Below, in pieces: positions 8,301 to 16,120 of a stretch of DNA of 64,000 bases (the stretch's first letter is position 1; every line of letters begins with the position of its first letter). A program made the translations under genes and the position numbers. The notes below the pieces were generated by a model. It did not search any database. It was given only the letters and a program-made list of their open reading frames with translations, and was not told the origin of the DNA. The stretch is from Mycolicibacterium sp. CBMA 247 (GTDB lineage Bacteria; Actinomycetota; Actinomycetes; Mycobacteriales; Mycobacteriaceae): positions 1,736,001-1,800,000 of the forward strand of contig NZ_VTGX01000001.1 of assembly GCF_009729095.1 (NCBI RefSeq), written 5' to 3'.

Positions 8301-10511
8301 ATGTCGCAGCTCGAGGTCGACGAAGATCACGCGCTCGGGCATCTGCGCCTCACGGCACGGCTGAACACGTCGGCGCTCGACTCACGTCGTGGGGTGATCC
8401 GGCTGCATCCGGAAGCGATCGCCGCACTCGGAATCCGCGAGTGGGACGCGGTCTCGTTGACCGGGTCGCGGACCACCGCGGCCGTCGTCGGCCTTGCTCC
8501 CGGCGGCACCCCGACCGGGACCGCCCTGCTCGACGACGTGACGTTGTCCAACGCCGGAGTGCGGGAGAACGCCACAGTGATCGTGGCACCGGTGACGGTG
8601 TACGGCGCCCGGGCGGTCACGGTCACCGGCTCCAAACTGACGACCGACTCGATTTCGTCGGCAACGCTGCGCCAAGCCCTGCTGGGCAAGGTGATGACGG
8701 TCGGCGACACGGTGTCGCTGCTGCCCCGCGATCTGGGACCGGGCACCTCGTCGTCGGCCGCCACCGCGGCGCTGGCCTCGTCGGTGGGCATCACCTGGAC
8801 CTCGGAGCTGCTGACGGTGACCGGGGTCGACCCGACCGGGCCCGTGAGCATCCAGCCGAATTCGGTGGTGTCGTGGGGATCGCACGTTGAGCCGAGTACG
8901 TCGAATTCCAGTGGTGCACACACGATCAGCCCCGCACGCGCCGAGCCCGCGGTCAGCTTCGACGATCTCAAGGGTTCCCACATCCAGGCCGGCAAGCTCA
9001 CCGAATGGCTCAAGCTGTCACTCGACGAGCCCGAGCTCCTCGAAACCCTGAGTGCCACACCGAATCTCGGCGTCCTGGTGACCGGTCCTGCCGGTGTCGG
9101 CAAGGCCACCACGGTGCGGACCGTATGCGCCGAACGGCGGTTGGTGGAGCTCGACGGTCCGGAAGTGGGGGCACTGGCAGCCGATGACCGGTTGAGTCGG
9201 GTATCCAACGCGGTGGCCACCGTGCGGGACGGCGGTGGGGTGCTGCTGATCTCCGATATCGACGCATTGCTCCCGGCTGCCACCGACCGGGCGCCCGAAC
9301 CGGTTGCGGCCCTGATCATCACCGAGCTGCGCGAGGCCGTGGCCACCCGCGGGGTGGCCTTCATCGCGACATCCGCCGTACCCATCGCGGTGGACCCCAG
9401 GCTGCGGGCGCCGGACCTGTGCGACCGCGAACTCGCCCTGACCCTCCCCGATGCCGCTACCCGCAAGTCTCTGCTCGAGGTGTTGCTGCGCGGCGTTCCG
9501 ACTGCCGAGCTCGACCTCGGCGAGATCGCAGATCGCACACCGGGTTTCGTGGTGGCCGACCTGGCCGCCGTGGTCCGTGAAGGTGCACTGCGGGCGGCCT
9601 CGCGGGCCAGCGCCGAGGGCAACGCGCCAGTGCTGTGGCAGGAGGACCTGACCGGTGCGCTGACGGTGATCCGCCCGCTGTCGAGGTCTGCGGCCGAGGA
9701 GGTGTCGGTCGGCTCGGTCACGCTCGACGACGTCGGCGACATGGTCGAGACCAAACAGGCCCTGACCGAGGCGGTGCTGTGGCCGCTGCAGCATCCCGAC
9801 ACGTTCCAGCGGCTCGGCGTGGACCCGCCGCGCGGCGTGCTGCTCTACGGCCCGCCCGGCTGCGGCAAGACCTTCCTGGTGCGGGCGCTGGCCAGCTCAG
9901 GACGGCTTTCCGTACACGCCGTCAAAGGTGCTGAGCTGATGGACAAATGGGTCGGCTCGTCCGAGAAGGCCGTGCGCGAACTGTTCGCCCGGGCCAGGGA
10001 TTCGGCGCCGTCACTGGTGTTCCTCGACGAGATCGACGCACTGGCGCCGCGGCGCGGGCAGAGCTTCGATTCCGGAGTAACCGACCGCGTGGTGGCCGCG
10101 CTGCTGACCGAACTCGACGGCATCGAGCCGATGCGTGACGTCGTGGTGCTGGGCGCGACAAACCGCCCCGACCTCATCGACCCGGCGCTGCTGCGTCCGG
10201 GCCGGCTGGAGCGACTGGTGTTCGTCGAGCCGCCGGATGCCGATGCGCGCCGCGAAATCCTGCGCACCGCAGGAAAATCCATCCCGCTGGCCTCCGACGT
10301 CGATCTCGACGCCTTGGCTGGGGAGTTGGACGGCTACAGCGCGGCCGATTGCGTGGCCCTGCTGCGGGAGGCCGCATTGACGGCGATGCGACGGTCCATC
10401 GACGCCGCCGACGTCACCGCGGCCGATGTCGCCAAAGCCCGTGAGACCGTGCGGCCGTCACTGGATGCGGCACAGGTGCAGTCCTTGCGGGAGTTCGCGG
10501 CCGGGCGCTGA
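8301..10511 (+). CDS. Tandem AAA+ ATPase, CDC48/VAT-like (Rv0435c-type)
   Basis: 736 aa with an N-terminal double-psi barrel-like region (about 1-180) and two AAA modules, the CDC48/p97 layout. The second module is canonical: Walker A GPPGCGKT near 516-523, Walker B FLDEID near 573-578, second region of homology ATNRPDLIDPALLRPGR near 616. The first module is degenerate: its Walker A reads GPAGVGKA (Ala in place of Thr/Ser) and its Walker B-like strand reads LLISDIDA, lacking the usual catalytic Glu. ATP hydrolysis is therefore expected mainly in D2. Probable cytosolic unfoldase/segregase. Follows pssA by one base; last gene of the conserved block. Confidence 0.92.
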   Translation: MSQLEVDEDHALGHLRLTARLNTSALDSRRGVIRLHPEAIAALGIREWDAVSLTGSRTTAAVVGLAPGGTPTGTALLDDVTLSNAGVRENATVIVAPVTVYGARAVTVTGSKLTTDSISSATLRQALLGKVMTVGDTVSLLPRDLGPGTSSSAATAALASSVGITWTSELLTVTGVDPTGPVSIQPNSVVSWGSHVEPSTSNSSGAHTISPARAEPAVSFDDLKGSHIQAGKLTEWLKLSLDEPELLETLSATPNLGVLVTGPAGVGKATTVRTVCAERRLVELDGPEVGALAADDRLSRVSNAVATVRDGGGVLLISDIDALLPAATDRAPEPVAALIITELREAVATRGVAFIATSAVPIAVDPRLRAPDLCDRELALTLPDAATRKSLLEVLLRGVPTAELDLGEIADRTPGFVVADLAAVVREGALRAASRASAEGNAPVLWQEDLTGALTVIRPLSRSAAEEVSVGSVTLDDVGDMVETKQALTEAVLWPLQHPDTFQRLGVDPPRGVLLYGPPGCGKTFLVRALASSGRLSVHAVKGAELMDKWVGSSEKAVRELFARARDSAPSLVFLDEIDALAPRRGQSFDSGVTDRVVAALLTELDGIEPMRDVVVLGATNRPDLIDPALLRPGRLERLVFVEPPDADARREILRTAGKSIPLASDVDLDALAGELDGYSAADCVALLREAALTAMRRSIDAADVTAADVAKARETVRPSLDAAQVQSLREFAAGR

Positions 10512-10543
10512 TTGGACGGGCGCGTTCTCGGCCGCGGCCGCGA

Positions 10544-10607
10544 GTCACATTTGCCCCAACGGTCACGGCACCGAACGCCTACTCGACCTGCCCGCCTATG
10601 CGCGACA
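10544..10607 (-). repeat. Repeat element copy A (64 nt, inverted relative to copy C)
   Basis: Read on the minus strand it begins with TGTCGCGCATAGGCGGGCA and ends in ATGTGAC. The head matches copies B and C with one mismatch each, and a 26-nt tail segment matches copy C at 22 positions. Confidence 0.65.
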
Positions 10608-10725
10608 ATCGAGCGACAATCGCCTCCTGAGTTGCCTGCGTATCACTGACCCCACACGAGGCCGCCTCACCCGGTACTGGCACCACTGAGACCTCGACAG
10701 CCTCACCAGTCCAGTGCCCGATTAC

Positions 10726-10742
10726 GAGCGACACTGTCGCTC
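10726..10742. repeat. 17-nt perfect palindrome overlapping repeat copy B
   Basis: GAGCGACA and TGTCGCTC flank one central C. The right arm is the beginning of repeat copy B, so copy B sits next to an inverted partial head. Confidence 0.7.
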
Positions 10743-10753
10743 ATAGGCGGGCA
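10735..10753 (+). repeat. Repeat element copy B (19-nt head only)
   Basis: TGTCGCTCATAGGCGGGCA. Only the head is recognisable; downstream sequence does not match copies A and C. Confidence 0.6.
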
Positions 10754-10861
10754 TGGCGAAATCCGTGGCGTACGAGGCGGATGGGATCTCAGTGACGCAA
10801 GTACTGAAGGTTCTCGTGACCGGAGTTGGCACCGCGATGCATGTGGCGATTTCCGCGACTT

Positions 10862-10926
10862 TGTCGCGCACAGGCGGGCACAACGGCACCGGTCCGCTCA
10901 GCCGTGGCCGCTGAGGCAGATGTGAC
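10862..10926 (+). repeat. Repeat element copy C (65 nt)
   Basis: Begins TGTCGCGCACAGGCGGGCA and ends ATGTGAC, colinear with copy A in opposite orientation (tails around GCCGTG..GCAGATGTGAC). It ends 3 nt before the stop codon of the SRPBCC gene. Confidence 0.65.
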
Positions 10927-10929
10927 GAT

Positions 10930-11385
10930 TCACCCCTCGGCGAGCGCGGCCAACCGGTCGATCGAGGCCTGCAGCTTGTCCGCAGTGGTCGCGCGTGCGC
11001 GTACGAGTCGCTTCTCGTCTGTCAGCTGTGACCAGTCGTAGGTGTGGGTGACCAGGGTTCGGTTGTCGCCCAACGGTTCCAGCTCCCAGCGCCAGAGGTG
11101 GCCAGGCGGTTCTTTGCCGACCTCAGATGGGCGCCATGCGATACGCCGGCCTTCCTCGAACTCCACGATGCGGTTCTCACGGTCCCTGCCCTGGGTGATC
11201 GTCATGACGAATACATCTCCGACCGCACGCACCCGCTGTCCGGATGGCGCCTCGGCCAAGTTGTCGTTGCCATCCCACTGTGGCTGCTGCGATGGATCGG
11301 CGATCAGCTCGAAGATGACCTCTACCGGCGCGGCGATCTCTCGACTGACTGCGACAACCCGCTGAACGTCGGCCTTATCATCCAT
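10930..11385 (-). CDS. SRPBCC-family protein (polyketide cyclase/START-like)
   Basis: 151 aa. The N-terminal SREIAAPVEVIFELIADPSQ pattern, mid-protein GRRIAWRPSE and C-terminal long helix ending LAALAEG are typical of START/SRPBCC lipid-binding folds in mycobacteria. Start at ATG 11385 (MDDKADVQ); an in-frame ATG at 11397 is an alternative, and the longer ORF upstream runs into the divergent gene. Ligand unknown. Isolated minus-strand gene next to the repeat cluster. Confidence 0.75.
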   Translation of the reverse strand: MDDKADVQRVVAVSREIAAPVEVIFELIADPSQQPQWDGNDNLAEAPSGQRVRAVGDVFVMTITQGRDRENRIVEFEEGRRIAWRPSEVGKEPPGHLWRWELEPLGDNRTLVTHTYDWSQLTDEKRLVRARATTADKLQASIDRLAALAEG

Positions 11386-11431
11386 AGGCCAGACCATACC
11401 CACACATCCGCGGGCGCACATGAGGGGCGAA

Positions 11432-12178
11432 ATGGAAAATTTCAGCAGGCGATTGGGCATCACGCTTAACGTCATTCTTGCGGTGGTATGTGGCATCTGG
11501 GTATACATCGCGATCAGACACTTGGCGTTCATCACCGCGGTGATCGCGCTTGGGCTTCTCCTCACCTGGCTGTTTGTGGCCGCCATGGTGGCGGCATCGA
11601 AAAATGCAGTGGTCCAAGCCGCGTTTGACGAATCGGGAATGTTGTTGCGCCCGGACACTGGCATCGAGATGAGCCAGCGGAGAATTCTCGCCGCCCTGGC
11701 GCTATCCGGCGTGTCGATGTTCATTGCATGGGTAACCGGCTGGCTCTACCTACCACTACCCGATGGAGTCAGCCAAGTCTTCCCCATCGCCTTCGGTGGC
11801 ACCGGCCTGGTTGCGGGATGGTTTTGGTTTGTCTTCAAGCGGCAAGGGGGTTCCAGCTACCTGCTGCTGACTCCCGAGGGATTCGAATTTCCCAATCTCG
11901 GTTCATTGAACTCAGGAGAGTGGGACGACATTGCCGCGGTGACGGACAAGCTCCCCACCGAGGAACGCTTCTGGACCCCCATGGTCATTACAATGAAGGA
12001 CGGTTCGATACTCGCGATGGACTCGCCGGGGAGTTACACCCCGAAGGGCATTGCCCTCATCGAACTGATGCAGTTCTACTGGCGCCACCCCGAGCAACGA
12101 AACGAGTTCACCGACGGGCGCGCGTTGGACCGTCTCCACGCGATGCAGCCAGAGCGCAGGCCCCGCGCCAAGCCCTGA
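11432..12178 (+). CDS. Membrane protein of unknown function
   Basis: 248 aa from ATG 11432, which has GAGGGG 6-11 nt upstream; ATG at 11420 is possible. Four hydrophobic segments (about 8-28, 31-53, 88-110, 117-136) are followed by a cytosolic-looking C-terminal half with LLLTPEGFEFPN and a PH-like beta-rich region, giving a layout like mycobacterial 4-TM plus PH proteins found beside ESX effector genes. AT-richer than neighbours. It precedes the Esp-like pair by 138 nt. No specific function can be assigned. Confidence 0.7.
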   Translation: MENFSRRLGITLNVILAVVCGIWVYIAIRHLAFITAVIALGLLLTWLFVAAMVAASKNAVVQAAFDESGMLLRPDTGIEMSQRRILAALALSGVSMFIAWVTGWLYLPLPDGVSQVFPIAFGGTGLVAGWFWFVFKRQGGSSYLLLTPEGFEFPNLGSLNSGEWDDIAAVTDKLPTEERFWTPMVITMKDGSILAMDSPGSYTPKGIALIELMQFYWRHPEQRNEFTDGRALDRLHAMQPERRPRAKP

Positions 12179-12316
12179 CCGATCCAGGCTTTGTGCTCGA
12201 TGCACGATTTTTGCTGCGTTCGGGACACAAGTCGCGGTGTTAGGGTCATCGGAGCCAACCCATCGATCACCGAGCTGGGGCGCAGTCCACGGCATCATCC
12301 GCGAACGGAACACTTT

Positions 12317-13057
12317 ATGGGCACCTTTAATGTTCTGAATGCGCTGTACATGGACAGCAATTACGTTTACGGCACAGTCGACCACGCCAACGGTATGAAA
12401 TCCAGTGTTCCGTGGGGGATGGCGGGTGCCGCTAGCGACTTCGCCGGAATCATGCAAACCGTTGCAGCTCTCGGTCCGGCTAAATTTGCAGCCGCCGCGG
12501 CTACGCCAATCATCAACGGCGGTCTGATCATGCTGACCGTGGCAAGCAACACGCTTGGGTTTGGTCGGCCGGAGGACGGCGAACGGTTCAATAGAGGTGC
12601 CCAACACTTCTACAACGCCTATCAAACACTTAATACCGCAGCACCACCGTCCGATTGGGAAGGCACAGCCTCGGATGCTTACGGCGCCCGGACTACTGAG
12701 CAGCAAGACCGTGCGAGCAATATGGCGAGCTACGACAGTGCAATTAAAAAGGTGCTCGCCACAGAGGCCACTCAGGTCGAAAGCGCGCGCGACTTTGTAT
12801 CGAAACGCCAGACGGCGCTCGCTCTATGCATTGCACCGGCTATCGCATTAAAGTTTGCAGGGCCGGCCGGACCGGCATTATCCCTAGCTTTTGAAACCGC
12901 CTCAGTGATGGCAACCGTGCCGCTCGCAATGGACCGAGTTGAGAACACGGTTTACCAAGCCAGTGAGAATGCCGGCCAGATCAGGAAAATTGCGAGCGAC
13001 TACGACACATTGAGTTCATCCGCGGAAATACCCGGCGGCGGCTTTGGACCTTCGTGA
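12317..13057 (+). CDS. EspA/EspE-like type VII secretion effector
   Basis: 246 aa from ATG 12317 (the ORF reaches back to 12191 but without a usable site). It carries an N-terminal hydrophobic, Gly/Ala-rich stretch, a WxG-like turn (DWEGTASDAY near residue 116) followed by a long helical segment ending with a YxxxD/E-like pattern, then hydrophobic helices and a flexible acidic tail. This is the EspA/EspE organisation: substrates secreted by ESX systems together with a small EspC/EspF partner, here encoded 40 nt downstream. Base composition is lower in GC than the flanks, suggesting acquisition. Secretion is inferred. Confidence 0.65.
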   Translation: MGTFNVLNALYMDSNYVYGTVDHANGMKSSVPWGMAGAASDFAGIMQTVAALGPAKFAAAAATPIINGGLIMLTVASNTLGFGRPEDGERFNRGAQHFYNAYQTLNTAAPPSDWEGTASDAYGARTTEQQDRASNMASYDSAIKKVLATEATQVESARDFVSKRQTALALCIAPAIALKFAGPAGPALSLAFETASVMATVPLAMDRVENTVYQASENAGQIRKIASDYDTLSSSAEIPGGGFGPS

Positions 13058-13097
13058 GCGCTTCATCACTGCGAGCCGAAATGAGTGAGGCATCGTT

Positions 13098-13415
13098 ATG
13101 ACACAACCGAAGCTGACCGTATCCGGACAGATCCGCTCAACCGGAGACGTCCAACATCAAGTCGCGGACAGAATCGAGCAGGCCAAATCAGCGCCCGATG
13201 GAGCCTCCGGTCATGTCTTCCAGACCCACGGCCTGGTGTGCTCGGCGACCGCGATGGCGCTGCGATCAGCAGAATCTTCACGCCGTAACGCAGCTGAGAA
13301 GATGCACCTGATCTCCACCGACCTCGCGGTCAAGCTCAATTCGGCGGCCACTGAATACGATGGCACCGATCACCAAGAGGCTGGCAATCTCGGCGGCCAG
13401 ATGCACCCGCGCTGA
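13098..13415 (+). CDS. EspC-like ESX secretion-associated small protein
   Basis: 105 aa, the length of EspC. The segment THGLVCSATAMAL near residue 43 and LAVKLNSAATEYDGTD near 78 match the EspC pattern (THG-x-CS and a C-terminal helix ending YxxxD, the general ESX secretion signal form). No signal peptide. It directly follows the EspA/EspE-like gene, as espC follows espA, and the two proteins are expected to be co-secreted. No ESX core gene (EccC, EccD and so on) is in the window, so the machinery would be elsewhere. Confidence 0.65.
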   Translation: MTQPKLTVSGQIRSTGDVQHQVADRIEQAKSAPDGASGHVFQTHGLVCSATAMALRSAESSRRNAAEKMHLISTDLAVKLNSAATEYDGTDHQEAGNLGGQMHPR

Positions 13416-13422
13416 GCCGGAT

Positions 13423-14007
13423 TCACTTCACGGTCAACAACTTCCGCACGGCGTCGGCCAGGTCCTCTTCCATCCACGGCGGCAACTCGGTGTCGTTGGC
13501 GTGCCGTCGCACCATCGCATACGGCAGGTCGACCACGGCCCGTGACATCGCGTCCATCGTGCGCGGGTCGTCGTTGCCGTAGATGCCGCGCGCCAGCTCG
13601 CGCAGCCGTTCCAACAGTGGCGCGTTCATCGCTGCCAGCGTCGCGGTGAACTCTGCGTCGGGCGCGCCGTCGAGCAGATCGCGGGGCCGGATCGTCAGCA
13701 GCAACCGGGCGTCCTCCGGGACCTCGCGGGCGAAGTTCACGGCGGCGACGCCCATCGCTACCGCCACTTCCACCCAGTCATCCCCCGCCGCGGCCATGGC
13801 ACGGGATTGAAACCGCTCCAGCGCCCGCAGCCAGGCTGCGGCCAGCACACCATTGCGGTTGCCGAACCGGTGATACAGCGTGCCCGCTGGGGCACCGCTG
13901 ACCTTGGCAATTGCCGCAACGCTTGCGGCCCTAGGCCCTTCGGCGAGCACCAACGCTCGCGTCGCATCCAAGATCGCGTCGGTTTCATGCTTCCGCGGAG
14001 GCGCCAT
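13423..14007 (-). CDS. TetR-family transcriptional regulator
   Basis: 194 aa with an N-terminal TetR helix-turn-helix (about 10-55, ending PAGTLYHRFGNRNGVLAAAW) and a helical ligand-binding C-terminus. It is divergent from a small SRPBCC gene with only 21 nt between the two starts, so it very likely represses itself and that gene pair by binding across GATCTAGTACAGTCC (14008-14022). Ends 7 nt from the convergent EspC-like gene. Confidence 0.9.
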   Translation of the reverse strand: MAPPRKHETDAILDATRALVLAEGPRAASVAAIAKVSGAPAGTLYHRFGNRNGVLAAAWLRALERFQSRAMAAAGDDWVEVAVAMGVAAVNFAREVPEDARLLLTIRPRDLLDGAPDAEFTATLAAMNAPLLERLRELARGIYGNDDPRTMDAMSRAVVDLPYAMVRRHANDTELPPWMEEDLADAVRKLLTVK

Positions 14008-14028
14008 GATCTAGTACAGTCCTTCTAT

Positions 14029-14418
14029 ATGGAACGTTTACCCTATATCGATGAGCATGCCATAACCGTCGACGCCGACGCTGCCACGACATGGGCCGCC
14101 GTCCTGCGCACCATGTGCGGCGACCCCGCAAAACCGCGCGCCCCGTTCGGATTTGCGATCGGCGAATGCACCCCGCGCCAGCGCCTGGTCCTCAAGGGCC
14201 GCCACCCCTTCTCGATCTACGAGTGGGTCTTTGAACTGGATGACCTCGGACCCCATTGCACCAGGGTGCGCTCACAAACCTGGGCGGCCTTCCCCGGCAT
14301 CCACGGAAAGATCTACCGCGCCCTGGTGATCAGCTCGGGCGCCCACGTGGTGGCGGTGCGTCGAGTACGCAAACACATTGCGGGACAATTGCGTCCACGT
14401 CCGGATGTGCTGGCGTGA
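14029..14418 (+). CDS. SRPBCC-like small protein
   Basis: 129 aa starting at ATG 14029, 21 nt from the divergent TetR start. The beta-rich pattern (ITVDADAATTWAAVL, RLVLKGRHPFSIYEWVFEL, then a C-terminal helix after HGKIYRALVISSG) fits a START/SRPBCC fold. The stop overlaps the GTG of the next SRPBCC gene (GTGA), so the pair is coupled. Probably the regulated target of the neighbouring TetR protein; ligand unknown. Confidence 0.65.
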   Translation: MERLPYIDEHAITVDADAATTWAAVLRTMCGDPAKPRAPFGFAIGECTPRQRLVLKGRHPFSIYEWVFELDDLGPHCTRVRSQTWAAFPGIHGKIYRALVISSGAHVVAVRRVRKHIAGQLRPRPDVLA

Positions 14419-14909
14419 TCCTGAACTGGGGCGCGACGGACGACGAACGCGCCGCCGCCCTACCGTGCGACGCCCTGGCCCCCGGCGCCGCGATCCGCGC
14501 GGACCGGGCGCTCAGCATCAACGCGCCCTCGTCGACCGTGTTCGGCTGGCTCTGCCAGCTGCGCGTCGCGCCTTACAGCTACGACCTGCTCGACAACGCC
14601 GGCCGGCGCAGCCCGCACACGCGGGACCCTGAACTGGCCCGGCTGAAGGTCGGCCAACGCTTCATGTACATATTCGCGCTGCGCTCGTTCGCCGAGGACG
14701 AGCACGTGACGCTGCAGTCCAGGAAGGTCGCGGTCACCTACGCCGTTCAGGACCGCGCCGAGGGCACCCGCTTGCACGTGCGGGTGCGGTTCGACGGCTC
14801 CCCGATCGTCGGGTGGGCGCTGGCGCTGGGCGACGTGGTGATGATGCGCAAACAGCTGCTCACCCTGCGCGAACTAGCCGAGAAAGAAGCCGCGATGATT
14901 ACATCTTGA
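14415..14909 (+). CDS. SRPBCC-family protein
   Basis: 164 aa from a GTG start at 14415 overlapping the previous stop by 4 nt; the ORF extends upstream in frame to 14256 but would overlap the preceding gene heavily. Features: ADRALSINAPSSTVFGWLCQLR near 30-55 (START N-terminal helix), QRFMYIFALRSFAEDEHVTLQS mid-strand, and a final amphipathic helix. Second SRPBCC gene of a TetR-linked pair. Function not assignable. Confidence 0.7.
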   Translation: MILNWGATDDERAAALPCDALAPGAAIRADRALSINAPSSTVFGWLCQLRVAPYSYDLLDNAGRRSPHTRDPELARLKVGQRFMYIFALRSFAEDEHVTLQSRKVAVTYAVQDRAEGTRLHVRVRFDGSPIVGWALALGDVVMMRKQLLTLRELAEKEAAMITS

Positions 14910-14963
14910 CACTGACTAGTTCCGGTGGAATAGTCCAACTTGTCACTGACTAGATCCACTGGA
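14905..14963 (+). promoter_or_regulatory. Promoter with two 25-nt direct repeats upstream of DUF1707 gene
   Basis: Units 14905-14929 and 14939-14963 share 21 of 25 bases (core CACTGACTAG and TGGA) and start 34 nt apart, about three helical turns. The first unit contains TTGACA (14907-14912 region) with an AATAGT hexamer 17 nt further on, a plausible -35/-10 pair. The second lies between that promoter and the ATG at 14970. This looks like a two-site operator for an unknown regulator. Confidence 0.5.
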
Positions 14964-14969
14964 GTTGCG

Positions 14970-15398
14970 ATGACCACCACCGCCCTACGCACCGTTGAAA
15001 CCGCCCGCGCCGGCGACCGGGAGCGGGAACGGACCGCCAACGACCTCGGCCAAGCCCTCACCCAGGGCTACCTGACCATGCCCGAGTACGAGGATCGGCT
15101 GCAGTCGACCTTCCAGGCACACACCGCCGGCGAACTGCGCCGGCTCGTCGCCGACCTACCCGTCAGCCGGCTCCGCCGTCAGGACCCACGCCGCCGGGCC
15201 GCCCAGCAGCGGGCCGCCCGGTTGAGCGTCAGGATCCACCTGGCCGCCTATCTGGCCGGGGCGCTGCTGATGCTCGGCATCTGGCTGGCGGTCGGGCTCG
15301 GCGGCGGCGGATGGTACTTCTGGCCGGTCTGGCCGATCATGGGCTGGGGCATCGGCGTTGCGTCCCATGCCATCCCGGTACGGCTCACGGTTCGATAG
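14970..15398 (+). CDS. DUF1707 domain protein with 2TM C-terminus
   Basis: 142 aa. The N-terminal 55 residues (DRERTANDLGQALTQGYLTMPEYEDRL pattern) are the DUF1707/SHOCT-like domain seen in many actinobacterial membrane-associated proteins; residues 85-105 and 112-135 are membrane helices, the latter rich in Trp and Gly (GGGGWYFWPVWPIMGWG). Purine-rich GGAG lies 6-9 nt before ATG 14970. It ends 9 nt from the convergent HxlR-type gene. Role unknown; family members are often stress-related. Confidence 0.8.
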   Translation: MTTTALRTVETARAGDRERERTANDLGQALTQGYLTMPEYEDRLQSTFQAHTAGELRRLVADLPVSRLRRQDPRRRAAQQRAARLSVRIHLAAYLAGALLMLGIWLAVGLGGGGWYFWPVWPIMGWGIGVASHAIPVRLTVR

Positions 15399-15407
15399 GC
15401 CACCCGC

Positions 15408-16055
15408 CTACAGCGAAAACACCGTGCGCAATGCGGCGATGGCGTCGGGTTCGCCGTCGAATTCGATTCGCCGGAGGGCCGCCTTGCGCTTGGCCTCGCT
15501 GGCCCCGAAGCGCGCGGTGACGAGATCTTCCGCACCGGCGGTGACCGTCACCGCGGGCGCACCCTGCGCCGCCGCGAGACGGACCTGATCCACCGCGAAC
15601 TCAAAACGGCGGCCGTCGATGTCGACGCGGTAAGCCGCAGTCACGTCAGCTGCTTTGACCGGGTCGAAGGCCAGCACAATTGCGAGGAAGCCGTTCAATG
15701 CCGATACCGGGCGCTCAAGCGGGTCAAGCTGGTCCAGGCCGAACCAGGCGATGCTCTGCAGGATGGGCGGCACTCGCTGCCAGCCAACGTCGCTGAGGCT
15801 GTAGACGGTACGCGCGATCGGGGGCGGTAGCTCGGCGCGGTCTATCAGCCCGGAGTCTTGCAGTTCCTTGAGTCGCTGCGCCAGCAGGTTGGTCGCGATG
15901 CCGGGCAGCTCAACGCGCAGGTCGCTGTAGCGACGCGACCCTCCGAGCAACTCGCGCAGGATCAGCAACGTCCACCGCTCGCCGAGGATGTCGAGCCCCT
16001 TGGCAATCGGACAGTGTTGGTTGTAGCTCTTCCGCGCAGGCACAACTGTGATCAT
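15408..16055 (-). CDS. HxlR-family transcriptional regulator with C-terminal sterol-carrier-like domain
   Basis: 215 aa. The N-terminal winged helix (CPIAKGLDILGERWTLLILREL, residues about 15-36, then ...LAQRLKELQDSGLIDR) is diagnostic of the HxlR/MarR-like group. The C-terminal 100 residues (SALNGFLAIVLAFDP... RFEFAVDQVRLA) form an SCP2-like ligand domain that many actinobacterial HxlR proteins have. It is divergent from the MFS pump gene with a 65-nt gap, so it probably controls the efflux/hydrolase/methyltransferase operon in response to a small molecule. Confidence 0.88.
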   Translation of the reverse strand: MITVVPARKSYNQHCPIAKGLDILGERWTLLILRELLGGSRRYSDLRVELPGIATNLLAQRLKELQDSGLIDRAELPPPIARTVYSLSDVGWQRVPPILQSIAWFGLDQLDPLERPVSALNGFLAIVLAFDPVKAADVTAAYRVDIDGRRFEFAVDQVRLAAAQGAPAVTVTAGAEDLVTARFGASEAKRKAALRRIEFDGEPDAIAALRTVFSL

Positions 16056-16120
16056 ACCCGTTAGACACTTTTTATGTCATAGCGCTTGATTTTCTTGTCC
16101 GACAGGTTTACGTTCCGCTT

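Larger units (their letters stand above)
10512..10929. other. 418-nt intergenic region with repeat elements, no gene
   Basis: No ORF here has coding character that I trust. The region is instead built of short repeats: two copies of a 64/65-nt element facing each other, a third copy of its 19-nt head, a 17-nt palindrome (10726-10742) and an 11-nt tandem repeat (10602-10623, GCGACAATCGA/C). It marks the end of the conserved block and the start of accessory DNA. Confidence 0.7.

Noticed and set aside
10602..10623. 11-nt tandem repeat considered as a CRISPR-like array
   Set aside because: Only two units, no spacers and no cas genes anywhere in the window.
13807..14028. Extended start for the SRPBCC gene reaching back into the TetR gene
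   Set aside because: The upstream part is antisense to a complete TetR HTH; ATG 14029 gives a normal-sized domain.
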